Assembly: GCA_017415185.1 (NCBI GenBank)
Contig: JAFQHZ010000028.1
Span: 1-64,000, forward strand
DNA length: 64,000 bases
From: Candidatus Gastranaerophilales bacterium
Lineage (GTDB): Bacteria > Cyanobacteriota > Vampirovibrionia > Gastranaerophilales > Gastranaerophilaceae
Reading direction: 5' to 3'
Shown piece by piece: positions 33,743 to 45,017 of this stretch (position 1 is its first letter; every line of letters begins with the position of its first letter). Under the pieces are notes generated by a model. The model was not told where the DNA came from and searched no databases. It saw only the letters and a program-made list of their open reading frames with translations. The position numbers and the translations under genes are program-made.

Positions 33743-34447
33743 ATGAAAACTTTAATTATTATCCCAACTTTTAATGAAGAATTAAATATTGAGTGTTTGA
33801 TTAATAGTATTAACGATATTTTAAAAGGAAAAGATTTTTCTATTTTGGTTGTGGATGATAATTCAAAAGATTCCACCGCTAAAATTGTCAAAGCGCTTAA
33901 AAATAGGCTTTCAAATCTTTATTTACTGGAGCGTGGCGGGAAATATGGACTTGCAAGCGCATATATTGATGGAATTAAATATGGCGCAGATTTGGGATAC
34001 AAAGCTTTTATTCAAATGGATGCTGATTTTTCACATAATCCTGAATATTTGCCAATATTTTTTGATAAATTACAAGACAATGACGTTGTTATTGGTTCAA
34101 GAAATATCTCTGGCGGTAAAGTTAAGGGTTGGAATTTATTAAGAAGTTTAATTTCAAAGGGCGGTTCATTATATTCAAGATTAATTTTAAAATGTCCAAT
34201 TAAAGATTTAACAGGCGGTTTTAACGGTTGGCGTTTGGATATTTTAAACAAAATTGGTTTAAATAATATAGTTTCAAGTGGTTATTCTTTTCAAATTGAA
34301 ATGAAATATAGGGCTTATGTTTCAGGCGCGCAAATTGTTGAATTTCCGATTATTTTTGAAGACAGAAAGTTCGGAAAATCAAAAATGAACAAAAAGATTT
34401 TCTTCGAAGCGTTGTGGAACGTCATCAAATTCAGGTTTATTATCTAA
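33743..34447 (+). CDS. GT2 polyprenyl-phosphate mannosyltransferase-like
   Basis: A 234-aa GT-A glycosyltransferase of the dolichol-phosphate mannosyltransferase type: IIPTFNEELNIECL, VVDDNSKDST, RGGKYGLASAYIDG (DPM1 has GLGxAY), the metal site QMDADFSHNPEYLP, VIGSRNISGG, DLTGGFNGWR, and the C-terminal RKFGKSKM. It makes a polyprenyl-phosphate sugar used as a periplasmic donor. No membrane domain, so it is the soluble class. The 3' 69 bases overlap the convergent methyltransferase gene. Confidence 0.9.
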   Translation: MKTLIIIPTFNEELNIECLINSINDILKGKDFSILVVDDNSKDSTAKIVKALKNRLSNLYLLERGGKYGLASAYIDGIKYGADLGYKAFIQMDADFSHNPEYLPIFFDKLQDNDVVIGSRNISGGKVKGWNLLRSLISKGGSLYSRLILKCPIKDLTGGFNGWRLDILNKIGLNNIVSSGYSFQIEMKYRAYVSGAQIVEFPIIFEDRKFGKSKMNKKIFFEALWNVIKFRFII

Positions 34448-35266
34448 TTTTGTGCAAAATTCTGGTCGAACTATCATTTGTTTATAATAATTTGCCATAT
34501 TTTGAAGATTTTTTGGTTTTTTAAACACGCATGGCGCTTCATTATAAGGCTGAATAAACCCTGCTTGTATAATTTTTGATTGATATTTTGGATATCCAAA
34601 AGGTTCAACACAAAGCAAACCCCCTGGTTTTAAAGCATCAAATGCTTGTTTAAAAAATGCATCTAAATCTTTTTTGTCGAGCTGATAAAGGACATATCGA
34701 CACAAAATTAAATCTTGAGAATTTTTTTCAACATTTTGTGATAAATTCAATATGTTTCCGGAAACAAAACTGCAATTTTCAAGCTTTCCTTCTTTTTTTC
34801 GATATTCATGGGTTTTAGGGTTGTAGCATTCAAAATTTTCATTAAATTTTTCTTTCATTGTGTGAATAAATGGGCTTTTTTCGAAAAATTTTGGCATTTG
34901 ACTATCTAAACTTAAATATGAATTTTCCCATTCATCCAATTGGAAATGCCCTAGTCTTGCTTCATCAATTACTTTTTTTGATATATCAAGCCCAATAATA
35001 TTTGCCTTTTTGGCTAAATCATCAAGAGCAAGAGCATAGCTATAAACCTCTTCTCCATAAGAACAGCCTGCAGAAATAATATTAAGAGGAGCATTTTGAG
35101 CCAATTGCTTCTTTTTTAATTTATTAATTATAAATTCATCCAAATCGTTATATCGAAAAAAAGAAGTCGTATGAACCAAATTTGGCAATTCTGGCTTATA
35201 GTTTGACTCATATAAGGCGTTATGGAGTGCTTTAAAATTAATATTGCTTTTGTTCGATATTTTCAT
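34379..35266 (-). CDS. CheR-like SAM methyltransferase, paralogue 3 of 3
   Basis: 295 aa from ATG 35266 (MKISNKSN), chosen because both paralogues start MK[IL] followed by a short NxxF leader; the frame opens further to 35314. SAM fold: ISAGCSYGEEVYSYALAL (motif I, CheR style), IIGLDISKKVIDEAR, and SQDLILCRYVLYQLD. The usual CheR N-terminal receptor-binding helices are missing. It overlaps the previous paralogue by 29 nt and the convergent GT2 gene by 69 nt, where its last 22 residues lie. Substrate unknown; no chemotaxis gene is nearby. Confidence 0.75.
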   Translation of the reverse strand: MKISNKSNINFKALHNALYESNYKPELPNLVHTTSFFRYNDLDEFIINKLKKKQLAQNAPLNIISAGCSYGEEVYSYALALDDLAKKANIIGLDISKKVIDEARLGHFQLDEWENSYLSLDSQMPKFFEKSPFIHTMKEKFNENFECYNPKTHEYRKKEGKLENCSFVSGNILNLSQNVEKNSQDLILCRYVLYQLDKKDLDAFFKQAFDALKPGGLLCVEPFGYPKYQSKIIQAGFIQPYNEAPCVFKKPKNLQNMANYYKQMIVRPEFCTKLDNKPEFDDVPQRFEENLFVHF

Positions 35267-36089
35267 AAATTTTTTTATTCTTTTCAAGTAAATTAAATGG
35301 CAAATAGTTACCAAAAAGCCCAGTTTTCTTTGGTTTTTGATAAATCCAAGGGTGTTTTAAATTTGGCTGAATAAAACCAAATATTTTTAACTCCAATGTT
35401 GGTTCGTGCTCTAATGGTGCAAGACAGAGTATTCCGCCAGGTTTTAATACTTCATAAATTTGTTTTATCGTTTTTAATTTGTCTTTATCGTCTAAATGAT
35501 ACAAAACAAACGAACAATTGATTAAGTCTTGTGATTCTTTTTCAAAATATTTTCCTAATTGCGTCACATCTCCTTGGAAAAATTCGCAATTTTGAAAAGA
35601 TCCTTCTTTAACTTTAAATTTTTTATCCCATTCATCCAATAATTCAAAATTTTTCGAAAATTCTTTTCTCATGCCTTTTTGAAATTCGCTCGGATTGTCA
35701 TTAAATTCGTAATGACACAAATTAGGGCATAAATATTCAGTTTCGTAGCCTGAAAGTCTGTATATCCCTTCTTGGATTCCATTTAGTGCTTGTTTTGAAA
35801 TATCAAAACCTTTGATTCTTGAATCAAGATTGAAATAATCAAGTGTCATTGCAAGGCTATAAACCTCTTCGCCATAAGAACAACCCATTGAAACAACATT
35901 TATTGGTTCTGATTTACAATTTCTTTTTAAAAATTCTCCAATAGCTTGATTTGCAAGGTGGTTTTTGTCATATCTGAAAAAATGAGAAGTATGCACAAGT
36001 TCTTTATTTTTGCTTTGCGAGTTTTTTTCAATATTATTTCGATGTCTTGCGCTAAAAATCATATTATATTTTACTGGTGAAATTTTCAT
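35238..36089 (-). CDS. CheR-like SAM methyltransferase, paralogue 2 of 3
   Basis: 283 aa. Leader MKISPVKYNMIFSARH, then HTSHFFRYDKNHLA (shared with the paralogues), SAM motif VSMGCSYGEEVYSLAMTL, IKGFDISKQALNGI, and SQDLINCSFVLYHLD, where the paralogues have LILCRYVLY. The terminal PKKTGLFGNYLPFN differs. Start overlaps the stop of paralogue 1 by 4 nt (ATGA). Product is probably cytosolic. Confidence 0.78.
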   Translation of the reverse strand: MKISPVKYNMIFSARHRNNIEKNSQSKNKELVHTSHFFRYDKNHLANQAIGEFLKRNCKSEPINVVSMGCSYGEEVYSLAMTLDYFNLDSRIKGFDISKQALNGIQEGIYRLSGYETEYLCPNLCHYEFNDNPSEFQKGMRKEFSKNFELLDEWDKKFKVKEGSFQNCEFFQGDVTQLGKYFEKESQDLINCSFVLYHLDDKDKLKTIKQIYEVLKPGGILCLAPLEHEPTLELKIFGFIQPNLKHPWIYQKPKKTGLFGNYLPFNLLEKNKKIYENIEQKQY

Positions 36090-36949
36090 ATTTTGCTTTC
36101 TTGAAAGTATGGTTTGTTGTAATTGTTTGATATTTCGATTAATTTTTGAATTTGATAATTCAAAAGCATTTCTTCTCTATCAATTGGGTTGTTTGGCTTT
36201 TGATAAATATGGGGAAAATTTGGGAAAAATGGTCTTGTAAATCCAAGGGCAAACATTGTTGAGCTTTTAACTGCAAAATCGTCATCAACTTCAAAACAAA
36301 GCAAGCCTCCCGGTTTAAGTGTTTCATAAAATTGCGAAAGTGCATTTTCTTTTGATTCTTCGTCTAAATGATACAAAACATATCGGCATAAAATTAAATC
36401 TTGAGAATTTTTTTCAAAATATTCTTGTGTTTTTGTGATGTCCCCCACAAAAAAATTGCAATTGTTTAAATGACCATTTTTTAATTTAAATTTATTATCT
36501 TTCCAGCTTACGCATCTAAAATTTTTCATAAAATCTTTTTGAATTTTATCTTGAAGTGGCTCTTTTGTATTTTTAGATTTTAGCGGAAATCTTCTTGGGT
36601 CAAGATATAGTTTTTCTTGGCTAGATAAAACATATTCGCCCTTTTTTGCTCCTTTGATTGCCTCTTGTGATATATCAAAAGCGTTAATTTGAACATTTGG
36701 CTTATCAATTAGCCCGATAGCATAACTGTATGCTTCTTCGCCATAAGAACAGCCAGCGCTTACAATATTAATTGAATCTTGATTAAGTTTCGATAGATAA
36801 TTAATCAAAAATTCGTCGGTTGAGCGATAGCGAAAAAAATGCGAAGTGTGATTTAAGTAATTTGTTTTGCTTAAATTACTTTGAACAACATTTTTTGTAT
36901 GTATTGCGCTAAACGCTAGATTATAATTGGGGTTAAGATTTAATTTCAT
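36086..36949 (-). CDS. CheR-like SAM methyltransferase, paralogue 1 of 3
   Basis: 287 aa, first of the tandem set. Leader MKLNLNPNYNLAFSAIH, then NHTSHFFRYRSTDEF, SAM motif VSAGCSYGEEAYSYAIGL, INAFDISQEAIKGA, SQDLILCRYVLYHLD and LKPGGLLCFEVDDD. Protein length and motif order match paralogues 2 and 3, so the set arose by tandem duplication. Classical CheR methylates glutamates of chemoreceptors and carries an N-terminal helical domain that is absent here, so another target is likely. Confidence 0.78.
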   Translation of the reverse strand: MKLNLNPNYNLAFSAIHTKNVVQSNLSKTNYLNHTSHFFRYRSTDEFLINYLSKLNQDSINIVSAGCSYGEEAYSYAIGLIDKPNVQINAFDISQEAIKGAKKGEYVLSSQEKLYLDPRRFPLKSKNTKEPLQDKIQKDFMKNFRCVSWKDNKFKLKNGHLNNCNFFVGDITKTQEYFEKNSQDLILCRYVLYHLDEESKENALSQFYETLKPGGLLCFEVDDDFAVKSSTMFALGFTRPFFPNFPHIYQKPNNPIDREEMLLNYQIQKLIEISNNYNKPYFQESKI

Positions 36950-36955
36950 ATAAAT

Positions 36956-36998
36956 AAAAACCCTCTAAAATTATTTATTTGCATTTAGAGGGTTTTTG
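36956..36998 (-). terminator. terminator between valS and the methyltransferases
   Basis: AAAACCCTCTAAA pairs with TTTAGAGGGTTTT over 13 bp; minus strand is followed by TTTTTATTTA, five bases after the valS stop. T-rich sequence also flanks the other side. Confidence 0.85.
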
Positions 36999-37002
36999 AT
37001 TT

Positions 37003-39609
<2,607 letters not shown>

Positions 39610-39709
39610 TATTTATCCTCTTAAATAGTGTTTATAAATTTAATTTATCACAAAAGTATTAGCCGATAAAGTTATTCTTGTTAATTTTATTATTTTATAA
39701 AATTTTAAA

Positions 39710-41158
39710 ATGCGTTTAGTATGCTTAATTTTGACTTTGCTTTTTTTAAATATCCCTTTTGCTTTTGCAAAGGATATTCTTTTTGATTCTCCAATTGATT
39801 TAATTTATAAAAAAGATTGCTCTTTGGATGAATTTTGCAAGGAATTTGTTGATGATTTGGATATTGAAAAATTTATCAAAGAACATATTGAGTCTGACTA
39901 TGTTGTTGTTAGTTTGGATGAGTGTTTAAATGTTGCATTTAAGAATAATTTTAATATTCGAATTAAAGATAAGGAATATTTTAGCGAAAAATATCTTTAT
40001 CAGAATTCGCTTTCAAAATTTTTACCAATTTTATCAACAACTTCATATATTGCTGATTATAGCGGTCAAATTCTTGTTGGTGGAGTTTTAAGGGATAATT
40101 TCCATGAAACTGCAATTTCTGTTAATATGACAGCACAACACGACTTAACTCAAGGCGGAAGATTAATTTTTGAAGCAAAAGCTTCGAAGTATTTTGCTAA
40201 AAGCAAAAAACATAATCTAAATTTTACAAGAAGCGAAGTTGTTTTTTATACTACAAAATATTACTACGAAATGCTTTTGGCTAAAATTTATATTGAAATA
40301 TATCTAAGAAACCTTATTGAAAGAAATGCGCAACTTGCTTTGGCAAAAAATCTTTTAAAATCAGGGTTTGGAACAAATTTCGATGTAATAAGGTCGCAAA
40401 ATTTTTCTCTTCAAGCAAGGGCAAAACTAATCGATGCTTTGAATAATTTTCGGCTTAGCCAATCAAGGCTTGCAAATTTAATGGGTATTGATGTAAATAC
40501 TTCTTTAATGCCCTTTGAAGACGAAATTAGACCTTTGAATTTGGTTGATGAAAACTTAGAAACGGAGTCTTTTTTTAAATTAGCATTAGATAAAAGAGAA
40601 GATTTAAAGGCTTATCGAAATTTAATTAATTACGAAAAGCAACTTAAAAACGTTTTGATTACGGATTTCATTCCAAAGCCTTTGGTCAATTTTCAACAGC
40701 AATTTCAAGGAACGGCTGATTATGGCGTTAATCCGAACTATATTTTGACTGGCTTAATTAATTGGCAACCTGGAGAAAATACAATTTTTGGAACTATTAC
40801 AAAGATTAATGCTCAAAAAGAGAAAATTAAACAAAGAATGTTGGAGTTTGAAAATAAATATAGAAACATAAAACAGGCGATTATCGACGCTCGTTCGACT
40901 TCTATTTTTAATGAAAAACAAACGAAAATTAATAAAGAAAGGATGGAATATTCTCTTCATAGCATAAAACTTGCGATGTTAAGATTTAATTATGGAAAAG
41001 GAATTCTGCTTGATGTTATTCAAGCTCAAAGCGAAGCAACAACGGCTCGAGTTGAATATGTTGCTTCGATTATAAGATATAACATTTCGCAAGCGGAATT
41101 GCTTTTTAATTGCGGAACAATATCTATTGATGAAATCATTGCCAATTACAAGCCTTAA
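39710..41158 (+). CDS. TolC-family outer-membrane protein
   Basis: 482 aa with a signal peptide (1-20, cut after FAFA). Two OEP domains follow: DYVVVSLDECLNVAFKNNFNIRI, TAQHDLTQGGRLIFEA, YYEMLLAKIYIEI, LLKSGFGTNFDVIRSQ, then the repeat LRFNYGKGILLDVIQAQSEATTARVEYV. It should form the trimeric outer-membrane tunnel of a tripartite efflux or type I secretion system. No membrane-fusion or pump gene is adjacent, so its partners lie elsewhere. Confidence 0.85.
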   Translation: MRLVCLILTLLFLNIPFAFAKDILFDSPIDLIYKKDCSLDEFCKEFVDDLDIEKFIKEHIESDYVVVSLDECLNVAFKNNFNIRIKDKEYFSEKYLYQNSLSKFLPILSTTSYIADYSGQILVGGVLRDNFHETAISVNMTAQHDLTQGGRLIFEAKASKYFAKSKKHNLNFTRSEVVFYTTKYYYEMLLAKIYIEIYLRNLIERNAQLALAKNLLKSGFGTNFDVIRSQNFSLQARAKLIDALNNFRLSQSRLANLMGIDVNTSLMPFEDEIRPLNLVDENLETESFFKLALDKREDLKAYRNLINYEKQLKNVLITDFIPKPLVNFQQQFQGTADYGVNPNYILTGLINWQPGENTIFGTITKINAQKEKIKQRMLEFENKYRNIKQAIIDARSTSIFNEKQTKINKERMEYSLHSIKLAMLRFNYGKGILLDVIQAQSEATTARVEYVASIIRYNISQAELLFNCGTISIDEIIANYKP

Positions 41159-41178
41159 AAACCAATCTAAAGGTTAGC

Positions 41179-41207
41179 TTGTAAAAAAAGTTATTTTTCT
41201 ATATACT
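41179..41207 (+). promoter_or_regulatory. promoter of the ferredoxin gene
   Basis: TTGTAA (41179-41184), 17-base spacer, TATACT (41202-41207), 32 bases before the ATG. Confidence 0.65.
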
Positions 41208-41238
41208 TTATTTGTTATTCGAGTTAAGGAGATAATAA

Positions 41239-41418
41239 ATGAAAGTTACTATTGAAGACGGTTGCATCGGATGCGGCGCTTGTGAATCATTCTGCGCTGA
41301 TGTTTTCAAAGTTGAAGATGTATGCACAGTTGATGAATCAAAAATTGCTGGTAACGAAGATTGCGTTAAAGACGCAGCAGATGCTTGCCCTGTTAGCGTA
41401 ATTAACGTTCAAGAATAA
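41239..41418 (+). CDS. single-cluster 4Fe-4S ferredoxin
   Basis: 59 aa, MKVTIEDGCIGCGACESFC, then CP near residue 50 (DACPVSV). The three Cys of CxxCxxxxxC-like spacing plus the distant CysPro make one [4Fe-4S] cluster; two other Cys (28, 42) may form a disulphide. It is acidic, as in the Thermotoga/Clostridium single-cluster type. It serves as a low-potential electron carrier in the cytoplasm. SD AAGGAG, own promoter and terminator. Confidence 0.92.
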   Translation: MKVTIEDGCIGCGACESFCADVFKVEDVCTVDESKIAGNEDCVKDAADACPVSVINVQE

Positions 41419-41432
41419 ATTTTATTTTAAAT

Positions 41433-41464
41433 AAAAATACACCCTTTTTGGGTGTATTTTTTAT
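41433..41464. terminator. bidirectional terminator
   Basis: AATACACCC-TTTTT-GGGTGTATT with A-run and T-run on both sides; serves the ferredoxin and the convergent gene ending at 41461. Confidence 0.88.
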
Positions 41465-42870
41465 TGTTTATTTTCCTTGTTTTTAATTTTATTAATTACT
41501 TTTTCAATTCCTTCAACAGTCATTGAAACCGCTTTACCAAATATTAAACCGACAACGGCAGATGTAAAGCCTGATATATTTTTAATTCCGCCAATGAATG
41601 AAAATGCCATTGATGAGAATAACGGAACGCCTAAATCTAGCGTAATAGATTTTCTTTCTTCTTTAGAATCTGCGCTTATTACTGCACCACCTAATAAGCC
41701 CGCTGAACCAATCATTCCTAAAACGTCAACTGAAGCATTTCCAAGATGCAAATCTCTTTGTTTTGCAATCGTTTCTTTTGCTCCAGATTTTAAAATTCGA
41801 TTCATTTCAGCTAAATCCTGCGCAAATGCTTCTGCTAAGAGTTTATGATATTCATCATTAATATATTCAGGATATGTTATTCTATCAAAACCGGTGTCTG
41901 TCGTTGCCTTTGATACTGCTTTTTGATAGAGTTCTTTATCAAATTGAGCTGAAGCACTATCGAATTTTTCGCTATTTTTGTCAATCAATTCTCTTATTTT
42001 GCCTGTTAATTCTCTAAAAGCTGCGTCTTTTTTTGTTTTGTTTAGAGAATATAATTCATCGCTTAGAGTAATTCCTTCTGGCAATACTTCAGCTGGAATA
42101 CCTTTTGCATATTTTTGATACACATCTGCGATGTTATCATCGGCAATTATGCTTGATGAGCCGTTTTTCCATAATGTTACAAAACCAGTTTTCATTCTAT
42201 CGACAAATTTTTGCTCTGGAGATGTTTTTTTGAAGCCTTCAAATAAAACTTGAGAAATTCTTCTTCCTTCTGGGTTTACTTTTTCGCCAATTTCTTTACT
42301 TAAATCATTATACCAAGCTCCATAAGATGGAGGAAACTTATCTGTTCCTAATCCATGCAAGAATGGCAATATTCTCATTTTGTGTTTAGCGTATTTTTGT
42401 TGGTTTTCAGCGATTGAAAGTTTTTCGTATCCTTTTCTTATTTTTTCATCAAACCCACGCATTTTAATTTTTGATGATATTTGAGTCCAGATGTCGTTTT
42501 TGAGTGCATCAATATTTGTGAAGAAATTAACGAATTTTTCACCCATCGAAATTGCACTTTTAACGTGCCTATTTCCTTGAACTTGGCTGATTAGTTCTTG
42601 TGGGGTGATTTTCTTTTTTAACATTTGAAAAGCAAGACCGCCCAATATGCTTAATGAAGCAACGGCTGTAAATGTTAAAGTTAAAATTTTGCTTAATTTT
42701 TTTCTTTTTTCTTTTTTTATTGCAGAATCATCGTTGTAGTATTGAACCTGATTATATGAAATTGCATTTGTTGTTGAATTTGGTGTTTTTGTACGCTTTG
42801 AATCAGACAAATGCTGAAACATTTGCCTATTTGAATCAATGGCAGAATTAATTTTTGATAATTGTTGCAT
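41461..42870 (-). CDS. hypothetical membrane-associated protein, 469 aa
   Basis: Not recognised. The first 50 residues are Ser/Asn-rich, then a hydrophobic helix at about 60-85 (LTLTFTAVASLSILGGLAF). The middle (90-360) is hydrophilic and helical, with no known motif. The C-terminus has two Gly-rich hydrophobic segments (LGMIGSAGLLGGAVI and VPLFSSMAFSFIGGI...SAVVGLIFGKAV). No Cys. Gap of 33 bp to the exported protein upstream (42904-44034); possibly one operon. Role unknown. Confidence 0.6.
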   Translation of the reverse strand: MQQLSKINSAIDSNRQMFQHLSDSKRTKTPNSTTNAISYNQVQYYNDDSAIKKEKRKKLSKILTLTFTAVASLSILGGLAFQMLKKKITPQELISQVQGNRHVKSAISMGEKFVNFFTNIDALKNDIWTQISSKIKMRGFDEKIRKGYEKLSIAENQQKYAKHKMRILPFLHGLGTDKFPPSYGAWYNDLSKEIGEKVNPEGRRISQVLFEGFKKTSPEQKFVDRMKTGFVTLWKNGSSSIIADDNIADVYQKYAKGIPAEVLPEGITLSDELYSLNKTKKDAAFRELTGKIRELIDKNSEKFDSASAQFDKELYQKAVSKATTDTGFDRITYPEYINDEYHKLLAEAFAQDLAEMNRILKSGAKETIAKQRDLHLGNASVDVLGMIGSAGLLGGAVISADSKEERKSITLDLGVPLFSSMAFSFIGGIKNISGFTSAVVGLIFGKAVSMTVEGIEKVINKIKNKENKQ

Positions 42871-42903
42871 ACATATATATAAAAACAGAAATAAGGAAAA
42901 AAT

Positions 42904-44034
42904 TTACCCTTTTTTTGTTTTCCTTTTTTTGTTTTCTTTTTGTTTTGCAATTTCTTTCAAATCAATTTTTGCATTATCAATTGAATATTTTGCTAAAGGT
43001 TTTTTTGTTTTTCTATCATAAAAAACAAGCCAATGTTTTGCTTTTTTGTCATTGACATTGAACGACAATTTGCCAACAACCCTGTCTCCTGGATTAATTG
43101 TTTTAAACCAAAGGGAAGTATCTCCAAAAGGGCTTGGGAAGTAAACTTGTGATGTGTTTGAATTAAGAGCAATATCAAAAGTTGAGAAAGCAAAGTCTGT
43201 GTAATTATCAATTCCTAGCGAAAGAGTTATTGTGTTTTCGATTCCAAAAGGGTCTTTCTCAAGTGCAACTGAGTTAATTCTGACTTTTAGACCTTCTAAA
43301 AATAATTCTTCTTGTCTAAATGCGTCTTTTGAAAAAACGGGCATATCAATTGAAGAATCAACTTTAATTTTAAGCTCATCCCCTGGTTTAATCATAAAAC
43401 CATTGCCTTTTTTAATAATTGCAGCGGTTAAACCGACAATTCCTCCAACAGCTGCTCCTCCCGCAAGAGTATAACCATTTGAAGCAACAGCAGCACCTAA
43501 CCCAAGAGTATTTAGCGCAAAAAAGCCTCCTGCGACTCCGCCAAGCAATGTGTAACCAGTGTGATGTGCAATTGCCTTTGCAGCACCCTTTATTGCAGTT
43601 GGTTTCGTTGAAAGGCTTGCTTGAATGGGGATTTCTCTTCCATCGGGAGTAACCATATAATCAAAATCAACGTTGATATAGCCATCTCTGCCCATATTTT
43701 TTGCTTCTTCAACATATTGCACTGTTCCATGGACAATTGTGCCTGTTGGAATGATTATTCCTTTGTCTGTTTCAACATCTGTTGTGACTTCGGCAAAAAA
43801 TTCATCCCCTTCAACGGTATAGCCAGAGCTTAGAACTTGAGAGACTGTTAAATTTATAACATCATTATCATCAAGCTTTTCAATTTCGCCTGTGAACATT
43901 TTTTTATCAAGCTCTTCTTGAGCTTGCTCATCTTTTTGAATATGTCCAGACATTGTTGAAGCAAAACCCGCTTGGGCGCATAAAAATGCGCATAAGATTA
44001 ATGATGTCAATATTTTTTTGCTATTTTTCCCCAT
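42904..44034 (-). CDS. exported hypothetical protein with Gly-rich helices
   Basis: 376 aa, signal peptide 1-25 (ending CAQAGFA). Residues 40-170 are beta-rich with a loop IIIPTGTIVHGTVQYV, like the hydrophobic-rim domains of periplasmic adaptors. Two Gly-rich hydrophobic helices at 170-215 (TLLGGVAGGFFALNTLGLGAAVA; GGAAVGGIVGLTAAII). Then a beta domain (220-350) and a Lys-rich tail. Family not identified. Possible envelope scaffold. Confidence 0.6.
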   Translation of the reverse strand: MGKNSKKILTSLILCAFLCAQAGFASTMSGHIQKDEQAQEELDKKMFTGEIEKLDDNDVINLTVSQVLSSGYTVEGDEFFAEVTTDVETDKGIIIPTGTIVHGTVQYVEEAKNMGRDGYINVDFDYMVTPDGREIPIQASLSTKPTAIKGAAKAIAHHTGYTLLGGVAGGFFALNTLGLGAAVASNGYTLAGGAAVGGIVGLTAAIIKKGNGFMIKPGDELKIKVDSSIDMPVFSKDAFRQEELFLEGLKVRINSVALEKDPFGIENTITLSLGIDNYTDFAFSTFDIALNSNTSQVYFPSPFGDTSLWFKTINPGDRVVGKLSFNVNDKKAKHWLVFYDRKTKKPLAKYSIDNAKIDLKEIAKQKENKKRKTKKG

Positions 44035-44080
44035 AATCTAGTATTATTTTAATACATAATTGTTTTATTTAAAAATTAAT

Positions 44081-44110
44081 TTCAAAATTTTAATATTTTT
44101 AATTTATAAT
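44081..44110 (+). promoter_or_regulatory. candidate promoter of the HIT gene
   Basis: TTCAAA (44081-44086), 18-base spacer, TATAAT (44105-44110), 25 bases before the ATG. Confidence 0.45.
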
Positions 44111-44134
44111 TTAACTAGAATTAAAGGAGAAAAT

Positions 44135-44443
44135 ATGACAAATTGCATTTTTTGTAAAATATTATCAGGCGAAATTCCTTCAAAAATTATTTATCAAGAC
44201 GATTATTGCTTTGCAATTAATGATATTAATCCAAAAGCTAAAAAGCATATTTTAGTTATTCCAAAAGAACATATTGAATCTTTGAATGAAATTAATGACT
44301 TTTCTTTAATGTCAAAAATGTTTGAAGCGATTAAAAATATTAATAAACAAGAAAATATTAATCATTTCAAAACTCAAATTAACACTGGCTCTCAAGCTGG
44401 GCAAGAAGTTATGCATTTACATATTCATATTTTGGCTAATTAA
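44135..44443 (+). CDS. HIT-family nucleotide hydrolase
   Basis: 102 aa from ATG 44135, after AAAGGAGA; the open frame extends to 44060 without an SD. Seen: CIFCKILSGEIPSKIIYQDD, DINPKAKKHILVIPKEHI, and the histidine triad HLHIHILAN (HxHxH). It is the HinT type, a phosphoramidase for adenosine nucleotides. The C-terminus ends two residues after the triad, slightly shorter than HinT. Two bases precede the next gene. Confidence 0.92.
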   Translation: MTNCIFCKILSGEIPSKIIYQDDYCFAINDINPKAKKHILVIPKEHIESLNEINDFSLMSKMFEAIKNINKQENINHFKTQINTGSQAGQEVMHLHIHILAN

Positions 44444-44445
44444 TA

Positions 44446-44970
44446 ATGGAAATATTAATTGATAAAAAAACATTAAGAAAAGAGGCTTTGTCAAAAAGAG
44501 CTGAATTTAACAAGAAAAAAGAAAGCTTAATTTTGACAAAAATTTTAAATTCCGCTGATTTTAAGAACGCAAAAAATATTGCGCTTTATTTTCCCATTAA
44601 TAATGAAATTGATATTACGCCTTTATTGAATACAAAAGGAAAAAATTTCTATTTTCCAAGGTGCAATGATGATATTCTTGAATTTGTTAAATTTGAATCA
44701 AAGGAACTAATTGTTTGCGGCAAATTTAATATTCCAGAGCCAATTGGGCAAACCATAAATCCTCAAATTTTGGATTTAATTTATATTCCAGCTTTGATGG
44801 CTAACAAAAGATGTTATCGCCTTGGTTATGGAAAAGGATATTATGATAAATTTTTTGCAAAGGAAAAAATCAGCGCTAAAAAATGCATTGTTATTGCTTG
44901 CGAGCTCATTTGTGATAAATTTATTGAAGAAGAAAATGATTTTAAATGCGATTGTTTAATTAGTGCATAA
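44446..44970 (+). CDS. 5-formyltetrahydrofolate cyclo-ligase
   Basis: A 174-aa MTHFS (YgfA-type) enzyme converting 5-formyl-THF to 5,10-methenyl-THF with ATP. Seen: KKTLRKEALSKRAEF (N-terminal ATP-binding region), ALYFPINNEIDITPLL, KNFYFPRC, DLIYIPALMANKRCYRLGYGKGYYDKF. Length fits the family. Coupled to the HIT gene. Confidence 0.9.
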   Translation: MEILIDKKTLRKEALSKRAEFNKKKESLILTKILNSADFKNAKNIALYFPINNEIDITPLLNTKGKNFYFPRCNDDILEFVKFESKELIVCGKFNIPEPIGQTINPQILDLIYIPALMANKRCYRLGYGKGYYDKFFAKEKISAKKCIVIACELICDKFIEEENDFKCDCLISA

Positions 44971-45017
44971 GTATTAATAAATTTGCGAAAAAAATAAAAA
45001 TAAATTAGAATTAATTT

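Noticed and set aside
34379-36949. Chemotaxis locus
   Set aside because: CheR-like methyltransferases only; no CheA, CheB, CheW, CheY or receptor genes and no CheR N-terminal domain.
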